64,000 bases of DNA, taken from Arachis hypogaea. Taxonomy: Eukaryota; Streptophyta; Magnoliopsida; Fabales; Fabaceae. A program made the translations under genes and the position numbers. The notes beneath the pieces are model-generated. The model was given only the letters and a program-made list of their open reading frames with translations, ran no database searches and had not been told where the DNA came from. Of the stretch, positions 34,219 through 43,800 are shown piece after piece (the first letter of the stretch is position 1; each line of letters begins with the position of its first letter). The stretch spans positions 104,935,837-104,999,836 of the forward strand of contig NC_092038.1 in the NCBI RefSeq assembly GCF_003086295.3, in the 5' to 3' direction.

Positions 34219-34269
34219 CTCACTCTTTTGTGAGTTATTACTTGACGACAATTCGGTATACTTACCGAA
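34219..34269 (+). other. Two LTR-end hairpins in E6
   Basis: First: CTCAC/GTGAG (34219-34234) after TTCGAC and before TTATTACTTG. Second: TTCGGTA/TACCGAA (34252-34269), a perfect 7-bp stem. Both lie within 90 bases of the LTR 3' end. Confidence 0.65.
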
Positions 34270-34318
34270 GGAAAATTTGTTGAGAGACAAGTTTTCACGC
34301 ATCATTATCCAAGCATAT

Positions 34319-36097
34319 TGGTGCACAAAATTGTGATCTCAATGGCGCCAAAAACTTGGTACGCACAATTGTAATTTCAACTCTTTTTCACAACTTCGCA
34401 CAACTAACCAGCAAGTGCACTGGGTCGTCCAAGTAATAAACCTTACATGAATAAGGGTCGATCTCACGGAGATTGTCGGCTTGAAGCAAGCTATGGTCAT
34501 CTTGTAAATCTCAGTCAGGCGGATTCAAATGGTTATTGAGTTTTGATAAATAAAAGATAAATTAACATAAAATAAAGATAGAGATACTTATGTAATTTAT
34601 TGGTGGGAATTTCAGAAAAGCGTATGGAGATGTGTTGTTCCTTCTGAGTCTCTACTTTCCTATTGCCTTCATCCAATCCTTCATACTCCTTTCTATGGCA
34701 AGCTGTATGTTGGGTGTCACCGTTGCCAATGGCTACTTCCTGTCCTCTCAGTGAAAATGGTCCTCTACGGTTTTTGTACGGCTAATCAACTGTCGGATTT
34801 CTTGTCTCAGATGAAAAATACCATGCATAGATATCGTATGGCTAATCAGCTATTGGTTTTCGATCGTGTAGGAATAGGATTTTCTATCCTTTTGCGTATG
34901 TCACTACGCCTTACAGTCGCGAGTTTGAAGCTCGTCACAGTCATCCCATCCCAAATCCTACTCAGAATACCACAGATAAGGTTTAGACTTTTTGGATCTC
35001 AAGAATGCTGCAAATGGATTCTAGCCTATACCACGAATATTCTAATCTCGGATTCAGATGCCCCATTGTCAGAGGGGAGTCGATGTGAATCGTTGATTAG
35101 AAACCCAAGAGATATACATTCAAGCTTGTTTTCATGTAGAACGGAAGTGGTTGTCAGTCACGCGTTCCTAAATGAGAATGGTGATGAGTGTCACATAATC
35201 ATCACATTCATCATGTTCTTGTGTGCGAATAAATATCTTAGAATAAGAATAAGCATAAATTGAATAGAAGAACAATAGTACTTTGCATTAATACTCGAGG
35301 AACAGCAGAGCTCCACACCTTAATCTATGGTGTGTAAAAACTCCACCTTTGAAAATACATAAGTGATAATGGTGTTCATTGGCTTTGGCCCCAGAGGGGG
35401 AACCAGAATAACCAAGATGTCGGTCTAAGGACTAAACATCCAAAGATCCCAGCATCCAAGATGTCTAATACAATAGTAAAAAGTCCTATTTATAATGAAC
35501 TAGTAACCTAGGGTTTACAGAAATAAGTAAATGATGCAAAAATCCACTTCTGGGGCCCACTTGGTGTGTGCTTAGACTGAGCATTGAAGCTTTCACGTGT
35601 AGAGACTTCTCTTGGAGTTAAATGCCAGTTTGCAGCCTGTTTTGGGCATTTAACTCTAGCTTGTAACTTGTTTCTGGCGTTTAACGGCAGAATAGGACAG
35701 GGGATTGGCGTTTGAACGCCAATTTGCGTTGTCAAAACTCGAGAAAAGTATGAACTATTATATATTGCTGGAAAGCACTGGATGTCTACTTTCCAACTCA
35801 ATTGAGAGCGCGCCATTTGGGTTTCTGTAACTCCAAAAATTCCATTTCGAGTACATGGAGGTCAGAATCCAACAGCATCAGCAGTCCTTTTTCAGCCTCT
35901 GAATAAGATTTTTGCTCAGGTCCCTCAATTTCAGCCAGAAAATACCTGAAATCACAGAAAAACACACAAACTCATAGTGAAGTCCAGAAATGTGAATTTT
36001 GCTTAAAAACTAATAAAAATATACTAAAACATAGCTAGATCCTACTAAAAACTACCTAAAAACAATGCCAAAAAGCGTATAAATTATCCGCTCATCA
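34319..36097 (-). repeat. Left (3') LTR of E7
   Basis: 1779 bp, TGGTGCACAAAATT to CCGCTCATCA on +. Longer than the E4 LTR through a partial duplication around CGGCTAATCAACTGTCGG / TGGCTAATCAGCTATTGG (about 34770-34860) and a 61-base imperfect inverted repeat at 35041-35101. The end hairpin near 34441 has one unpaired position here. Confidence 0.92.
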
Positions 36098-37191
36098 CAA
36101 CACCAAACTTAAATTGTTGCTTGTTTCCAAGCAACTGAAAACAAAATAGGATAAAAAAAAGAGAATATACAATGAATCTCACAATATCAATGAAACTTAG
36201 TCCCTATTAGATGAGTGGGGCTAGTAGCTTTTTTGCTTCTGAACAGTTTTAGCATCTCACTTTATCCTTTGAAATTCAGAATGATTGGCATCTATAGAAA
36301 CTCAGAATTTTAGATAGTGTTATTGATTCTCCTAGTTCAGTATGTTGATTCTTGAACACAGCTACTTTATGAGTCTTGGCCGTGGCCCTAAGCACTTTGT
36401 TTTCCAGTATCACCACCGGATACATAAATGCCACAGACACATAACTGGGTGAACCTTTTTAGATTATGACTCAGCTTTGCTAAAGTCCCCAGTTAGAGGT
36501 GTCCAGAGTTCTTAAGCACATTCTTTTTGCTTTGGATGACGACTTTAACCACTCAGTCTCAAGCTTTTCACTTGGACCTTCATGACACAAGAACATGGTT
36601 AGAGACAGCTTGATTTAGCCGCTTAGGCCAGGATTTTATTCCTTTGGGCCCTCCTATCCATTAATGCTCAAAGCCTTGGATCCTTTTTACCCTTGCCTTT
36701 TGGTTTAAAGGACTATTGGCTTTTTCTGCTTGCTTTTTCTTTCTTTCTTTCTCTCTTTTTTTTGCCATTTTTTTCACTGCTTTTTCTTGTTTCAAGAATC
36801 AATTTCATGATTTTTCAGATTATCAATAACATTTTCCTTTGTTCATCATTCTTTCAAGAGCCAACAATTTTAACATTCATAAACTTCACTATAAAAAATA
36901 TGCACTGTTCAAGCATTCATTCACAAAACAAAAAGTATTACCACCACATCAAAATAATTAAATTAATTTCAAGATAAAATTTGAAATCCAAGTACTTCTT
37001 GTTCTTTTGTAATTAGGCACATTTTTTTCATTTAAGAGAGGTGAAGGGTTCATGGAATTATTCATAGCTTTAAGACATAGACACTAGACACTAATGATCA
37101 TATAATGAAGACACAAACATAGACAAACATAAAGCATCAAATTTGAAAAAACAGAAAAATAAGAACAAGGAAATTAAAGAATGGGTCCACC
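36098..37191. other. E7 3' untranslated stretch with polypurine tract
   Basis: Matches 9547-10635 of E3; AAGTTTGGTGTTG on - at the LTR edge. No gene seen. Confidence 0.7.
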
Positions 37192-37582
37192 TTAGTGATG
37201 GCGGCTAGTTCTTCCTCTTGAAGATCCAATGGAACGCCTAAGCTCCTCTATGTCTCTTCCTTGCCTTTGTTGCTCCTCCCTCATAGCTTTTTGGTCCTCT
37301 CTGATTTCAAGGAGGATAACGGAGTGCTTTTGGTGCTCCATCCTTAGTTGCTCCCAATAGTTGTGTGGGGGAAAATGTATCCCTTGAGGTATCTTAGGGA
37401 TTTCTTGATAAGAGAATTCCTCATGCTCTTGTTGAGGTCCATGAGTGGGCTCTCTTATTTGCTCCATCATTTTTCTAGTGATGGGCTTTTGAGATGAATC
37501 TCTCCATCTCCCATGACTCGGAGTTAGAAGCAATTGCTTTCCCTTTCCTCTTTCTAGTGGTTTCTCCGGCCTTAGGTGCCAT
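37192..37582 (-). pseudogene. ORF2 of E7 with the core deleted
   Basis: The basic N-terminus (MAPKAGETTRKRKGK) starts at 37582. Just after the MERFIS region (about 37500) the sequence jumps to the KPITRKMMEQ hinge, so the core of roughly 240 residues present in E4 is missing. The tail is complete: IPQGIHFPP, a shortened coiled-coil segment, and the ending RQGRDIEELRRSIGSS...HH. The front part and tail are in different frames. The breakpoint lies at a short shared CTT/TTG sequence, so a microhomology-mediated deletion is likely. Confidence 0.75.
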
Positions 37583-37944
37583 AAATGGTTATGGAAAAAC
37601 AAAAAGCAATGCTTTTACCACACCAAACTTAAAAGGTTTGCTCGTCCTCGAGCAAAAGAAGAAAGAAAGAAGGGGAAGAAGAAGAAAATAGAGGAGATAG
37701 AGGGAGAGAGTGAATTCGGCTAAGGGGGTATAAAGATATTAAATTTTGGAGGTGGGTGGGGTGATTGGGTAAGAGATATAGAGGTGATTGGTGAAGGGTA
37801 TTTGGGGAAGAGTGTTATGAAAAGGTGTGAGAGAGAGAAAGAATGAGTTGAGGTTGGTGGGGATCCTATGGGGTCCACAGATCCTGAGGGGACAAGAATT
37901 TTTCATCCTTGCTCCTTTTAGGCGTGCAAAATGCCCTTATTGTG
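37583..37944. other. E7 leader of ORF2, no gene seen
   Basis: Polypurine-motif copy near 37620, A/G-rich run, one copy of the GATCCTATGGGGTCCACAG unit near 37862. Confidence 0.55.
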
Positions 37945-38184
37945 CAATCCTGGCGTTTAACGCCAGACTGCTGCCTGTTTCTGGCGTTAAATGCCAGCTT
38001 TTATTCCTTTCCTGGCGTTAAACGCCAAGCTGCAACATGTTTCTGGTGTTTAACGCCACTTTGTTGCTTCTTTTTGGCATTTAATGCCAGTCTGGTGCTT
38101 CTTTCTGGCGTTTAACGCCCAGAATGGTGCCAGACTGGGCGTTAAAAGCCCATTCTACTACCCTTACTGGCGTTTAAACGCCAG
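37945..38184. repeat. GGCGTTTAACGCC palindrome array of E7
   Basis: About eight words between protease and ORF2 at 25-45 bp spacing, ending with the perfect CTGGCGTTTAAACGCCAG. Confidence 0.87.
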
Positions 38185-38389
38185 TAAATTTCTCCTCCAG
38201 GGTGTGCTATTTTTAATGCTATTTTTGATTTTTCTTTAATTTTTTTGCAGTTGTTTTTGTGACTCCACATGATCACCAACCTAAAAAAAGGAAATAACAT
38301 AGACAAAAATAAAATTGGGTTGCCTCCCAATAAGCACTTCTTTAATGTCAATAGCTTGACAGTGAGCTCTCATGAAGCTTCACAGATGT

Positions 38390-39310
38390 TCAGAGCATTG
38401 TTGGGCCTCCCAACACCAAACTTAGAGTTTGATTGTGGAGGCTTTGTTTGACTCTGCATGAGAGAAGCTTTTCTTGCTTCCTCTCCATGGTTACAGAGGG
38501 AGATCTTTGAGTTTTAAACACAAGGTAGTCCTCATTCAATTGAAGGATCAACTCTCCACTGTCCACATCAATCACATCTTTTACTGTGGCTAGGAAAGGT
38601 CTTCCAAGGATGATGGATTCATCCTCATCCTTTCCAGTTTCTAGGATTATGAAATCAGCAGGGATGTAAAGGCCTTTGACATTTACTAGCACGTCCTCTA
38701 CCTTTCCATAAGCCTTTTTCATGGATTTGTCTGCCATCTCTAATGAGAATTTGGCAGCCTGTACCTCAAAGATTCCCAGTTTCTCTATTACAGAGAGTGG
38801 CATTAAGTTTATGCCTAACCCCAGGTCACACAGAGCCTTCTCAAAGGTCATGGTGTCTATGGTACAGGAAATTAAGAATTTACCAGGATCCTGTTTCTTT
38901 TGAGGTAATGTCTGCCTAACCAAGTCATTTAGTTCATTGGTGAGCAAGGGGGGTTCATCCACCCAAGTCTCATTACCAAATAACTTGGCATTCAGCTTCA
39001 TGATTACTCCAATGTACTTAGCAACTTGCTCTTCAGTAATATCTTCATCCTTCTCAGAGGAAGAATATTCATCAGAGCTTATGAATGACAGAAGTAGGTT
39101 CAATGGAATCTCTATGGTCTCTAGATGAGCCTCAGATTCCTTAGGTTCCTCAATTGGGAACTCCTTTTTATCCAGAGGATGTCCTATGAGGTCTTCCTCA
39201 CTGGGATTCACGTCCTCCTCCTCCTCTCTAGGTTTAGCCACACTAAGTAAGGTTATGGCCTTGCACTCTCTTTTTGGATTCTCTTCTGTATTGCTTGGGA
39301 GAGTACTAGG
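38390..39310 (-). pseudogene. Protease half of E7 gag-protease
   Basis: Open from the E8 insertion to the end: PPSTLPSNTEENPKRE, the acidic EPKESEAHLETIEIPLN region, LFGNETWVDEPPLL, then the retropepsin-like domain. The active site reads CDLGLGINLMPLS: the usual Ser after DLG is Gly and the middle residue Leu, so activity is doubtful even though Asp is kept. VEDVLVNVKGLYIPADFIILE and ILGRPFLATVKDVIDVD follow. The family's terminal NSKFGVG repeats are replaced by another frame (QTLSLVLGG). No RT follows; the array begins about 200 bp on. Confidence 0.8.
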
Positions 39311-39616
39311 AGGAATCATAAACCACTATTTTATGGTTTATATTGTGTTTAATTGTGTGGTTTTGTCATGATCCTTACCCACTTATTCATTAATTTAGCA
39401 TGCATTTAGATTTCCTTCCTAAATTTAGTACATGTTTGAAAATTGCTCCCTAGAGACCTTAATTATTTAATTTTAATTCTCCATTATTCCATTCGATGCC
39501 GTGATCCTTGTGTCAAGTGTTTCAGGCTTTATAGGGCATGAATGAGTTGGAGATTGGAAAGGAAGCTAGCAAAAATGGAAGGAACACAAGAGTTTGAGGA
39601 GATAACCAGCGAGAAG

Positions 39617-39800
39617 TGACGCGGTCGCATGGCTCACGCGACCGTGCAGAGGAGCGTAAATCGCAGTGACGCGGCCGCATGGCTTACGCGGCCGCGCGGA
39701 TTGGAAAGCGCAAGCGACGCAGTAGCGTGGACGACGCAAACACGTGGCGAGGAAAAAGCGCAAGCGATGCGTCCGCATGGATGACGCGATCGCGTGACAT
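39617..39800. repeat. GC-rich near-palindromes in the E8 5' LTR
   Basis: GACGCGGTCGCATGG, CACGCGACCGTG and similar words. The 3' LTR copy (50861-51045) is closer to perfect, with more CpG kept. Confidence 0.8.
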
Positions 39801-40617
39801 GTGCGATCTGCATAATCTGCAGAATTCGCTGGGGGCAATTTTTGGACCTTATTTCGGCCCAGTTTTTGGCCCGGAACAGCAGACTAGAGTCAGAGAATAT
39901 GCAGAAACAAAGACATTCATTCAGTAGTTTGGAGATCTAGTTTTTTCTAGTTTTTAATTTTAATTTTTAATTGATCTTAGCATTGGAACATTGAGAAGAG
40001 TTATTTCCTCATCAAGACTTCATCACTCTAGTTTGTCTTCTTAACTTGGTTCTATTCTTCCATGTTCCTTGTTTTTGTTCAATTTTGTCATTCAGATACT
40101 TTTATGATTATTTAATGCAAGGATTATTTCTTTTTCATTCAATTTCAATTTCAATAACTATGTCTTTTTTTTATTCCCTTTCATGTTTTATGGATTTATT
40201 ATTTACAATGCGTGAGTAGTTTCATTACTTGATGGGGAATTGATTAAAAAGGAACTCTTGAGTTGGAAGGATTGAAAGAAAATTTGTAATTGGGTTAACT
40301 GTTGAATTACCATCCTGTCACCGACGCCAATCCCTTTGAACTAAGTGGGTTGTAACTTGTGAACAGATCCAGTAATTCAACTTGTTTGACTTTCCCTTAC
40401 CTAGTAAAGGATAACCAAACAGAGTAACCATTAATTATAAATTTATCTTAAAAATCACTCCATCAATGTTAGAAATCCCAACCAATCAATTCCCAGTCAA
40501 GGCTTTTATTCATATTATTTAATTTCCCTCAATTTAAATCCCAATTTACTCAACTCAACTTCTTGAACATCTGATTAATAAGATAGCACACTTCTCTGCA
40601 ACTCGTTGGGAGACGAC

Positions 40618-40637
40618 CTGGGACTTAAAACTCCCAG
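40618..40637 (+). other. LTR-end hairpin, E8 version
   Basis: CTGGGA and TCCCAG pair around CTTAAAAC, directly after ACGAC and before TAATTTTAATTT. The same hairpin is at 51879-51898 in the 3' LTR. Confidence 0.65.
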
Positions 40638-40769
40638 TAATTTTAATTTAAACTCTCTGTGACATATTTCTAAATTGATAGGCAGATTTTTGGTGAATTA
40701 AGAACTATACTTGCAACATAATCATTTTAATAATTTTTGATTCACCAGCTTCTGCTTCCCATCAATTTT

Positions 40770-40787
40770 TGGCGCCGTTGTTGGGGA
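40770..40787 (+). other. E8 primer binding site (tRNA-Asp)
   Basis: TGGCGCCGTTGTTGGGGA, two C-to-T changes from the tRNA-Asp complement, five bases after the LTR. Confidence 0.88.
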
Positions 40788-40880
40788 GTTGCAATAGAGT
40801 GCAAATTTTATTAATTAGAATTTATTTATTTGCATTTTTATTTAATTTTACTACTATGAGCTGAATGTTTCTTCCGTCAA

Positions 40881-43800
40881 ATGACACTTTCACTTCCTGA
40901 TCCGCGCTTGCTAATATTCGATCCTGAAATTGAAAGAACAATTTCACGAATAAGGCGAGAACAGCGCAGGTTAATCCGCTCTGAGGGCGGATTTGAAAGT
41001 GAGTTTGAGGAAGAAACCAGCCCCTGTTCTACTGATTCGGTTGTTTTGCGTGCAGAAAGCATGGCAGCTAGGAGAGTTACCATCCAGGAGGAAGGAGCCC
41101 CTGATTTTACAATGCAACCGTTTCAGGCGCATCATCCAGCGGTAGCTACAGATTTTGAAATAAAGACCGCACTACTAAATTTGATGCCCAAGTTTCATGG
41201 CCTACCTACTCAAGAGCCTATCAAGCACTTGAGAGATTTCCAGGCAGCCTGTTCTACTGTCAGGCGTGATGGCATTGATGAAACTGCAATTTTGCTGAAA
41301 GCTTTTCCGTTTTCTCTTGAAGGAAAAGCAAGAGAGTGGTACTACACTCAACCTCTAGCAAATGTATCCAACTGGGATACACTCAGAAAGGAGTTTCTGG
41401 AGAAATTATTTCCATCTGAAGTTACTAATAAACTGAGGAAGGATATCTCTACCATTGTTCAGGATGACAATGAGACTCTTTTTGAATACTGGGAGCGCTT
41501 CAATAACCTTCTGGAAGCATGCCCCCACCACATGATTGACAAGATCGTGCTACTCAGCTATATCACACAGGGTATGAGGCCCCAAGATAAGACCACATTG
41601 GAAAGTGCCAGCAATGGGTCTATGAAGAAGTACAAGACCACTGATGAAGCTTGGCAATTGATTAGTGATTTAGCTGAATCTACTAGGAACCATAGATAGA
41701 AGCAAGGCCACTCAAAAGCCGTTGCAGAAGTATCCTCTAGCAGAGAGACTGTTGCTCTAACTCAAAGCATCTGTGAAATGACCAACTTGCTAAAGCAAAT
41801 GCAGTTGAATCAACAAGCTCAGCAAGCTCAACCTCCTCAACCGCAGCAAAACCAACTGCTAGTCCCACAAAGAATTTGCGGAATCTGTGCTGATTATAGC
41901 CATTACAATGATGAATGCCCGCAGCTCCAACAAGAAGACAACATGGTGGCATCCACTCACAACTTCTATGACCGCCCCAACCAAGGGTACAATCAAAGTG
42001 AAAATAATAACCATGGATGGCAGGACAATTCAAACCAGAATTGGAGGGACAACAATAACAGAGGAGGCAGAGATAATCAGGGAAATCAGAGGTGGAATAA
42101 TAACAATAACAGGCAGCAAAATCAACCTTGCAGAGCACCTCACTTGAGGCAAAACCAAGGACCACCGAACAATCAGCAGCAGACCTCTCAATTTACTCAT
42201 TCTTCTGTATCTTCTAAAAAAGATTTATTACAAGCTTTTGAGAAGAGACAACTGGCCATGGAAAGTACCATCGTGAACAGTATTAACGCCAGTCTGAATG
42301 GTCTCACCTCTACTCTGCAATCTTTTATGACACAACTTGGCTCAGCACCAAATTCCAGTAACCAACCTTCAAGCACCACTGGAATTCTCTCTCAACCATT
42401 ACCCAATCCAAAGGGAGGTATTAATGCCATCACGCTGAGGTCTGGAACCACACTGCAGGAGAGAAATCAGGAGGAACCAAGCTCACCAGAATACGCCTCA
42501 GCTGAAGAGGTGGTGGAAATTGAAGATGTTGAAGAGGAAGAGGATATTCAAGACATAGCTGAAGAAGAGATAGCTCAACCACAAGAGGAAGTACCAAAAA
42601 GTGCAGGCACCACAGGAACCACCATTCCCATTCCATTTCCACAGCTTGCAAGGAAGCCCAGGAAGCAGCTGGAACCTGATCCTAAAATGGTAGAGATCTT
42701 CAAAAAGGTCGAGGTAACTGTTCCCCTTTTTGGTGTTATTCAGCAAGTACCTAAATATGCAAAGTTTCTAAAAGACTTATGTATCCATAAAGACAAAATT
42801 AATGAATTAGAAACTATTCCTTTAGGTAGTTCTATATCTGCTTTAATGGGAGGATTACCTGAAAAATGCAGTGATCCATGTCCTTGCGTAGTTAGTTGTA
42901 CTATTGGTGGTGTAGTAATTTATGATTGCATGTGTAATTTAGGAGCATGTGTCAGTATAATGCCTTTGTCCATATATGATGTTTTGAGGCTCCCTCCCTT
43001 AAAAAGGTCGGTAGCTCGTTTTGTGTTAGTAGATAAAAGCATTATTACAGTGGCTGGGGTTGCTGAAGATGTTTTGGTGAACATTAAAGGGCTTATATTT
43101 CCCACTGATTTTTATATCTTGGAGATGCCCCATAATGATTCAGATAAGCCATCATCGATCTTACTTGGAAGACCATTCCTGAAGACATCAAAATTCAAGT
43201 TGGATGCTTTTTCAGGAACATACTCCTTTGAAATAGATGGCCGCATAGTGATCCTCAATCTGAATAGAGTCATTGACAATCCCCCAGAAGATCGTTCTAT
43301 CTTCCAGTGTGATGTCATAGACGAAAGTGTGGCTGAAGTTCAAAAAGAAGAGTTTGAAGAGAGGCACATTGGACAAGGTCCAAGTGTGGGGACCCTCTTA
43401 ACTGACAGTGAGGACACTTCGCCATTTTCACAAGCTCCAGATAATCCAGAGCCTGCCCATGATCAAAAGTTAGAATTGAAACCTCTCCCTCCACACCTCA
43501 AATATGCCTATCTTGAGGATGACCAGAAGCTTCCGGTTATTATTGCAAGAGAACTGACTTCTCAACAAGAAGAGCAGCTACTTGATGTACTAAGGAAGCA
43601 TAAGAAGGCAATCGGGTGGAGCTTGGCAGACATAGTGGGAATCAATCCTCAAGTATGCGAGCATAGAATATTTTTAGAAGAGGGAGCAAGACCTGTCCGT
43701 CAACCCCAAAGAAGATTGAATTCCACCATCTTGGAAGTTGTCAAAAAGGAAGTGACCAGACTATTGGAGGCCGGTATCATATATCACATTTCAGACAGTG

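Larger units (their letters stand above)
31767..34304 (+). mobile_element. E6, solo LTR with TSD TTATC
   Basis: 2538 bp, TGATGCGTGTGC to TTTTCACGCATCA. Five-base duplications TTATC at 31762-31766 and 34305-34309 flank it, and no internal region is present, so it is a solo LTR left by LTR-LTR recombination. The terminus resembles the E9 LTR (GAGACAAGTTTTCAYGCATCA). Carries a TATA box, the CACGTTAAC word array and intact end hairpins. Confidence 0.92.
39316..40764 (+). repeat. 5' LTR of E8
   Basis: 1449 bp; starts TCATAAACC (the terminal TG has become TC) and ends CTTCCCATCA. GC-rich palindromes at about 39617-39800. Confidence 0.93.

Noticed and set aside
34751..35263. 170-codon + strand frame in the E7 LTR (and its copy at 55293-55853)
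   Set aside because: It lies antisense in the LTR, has no counterpart in E3 or E4 LTRs, and follows the LTR repeats; chance frame.
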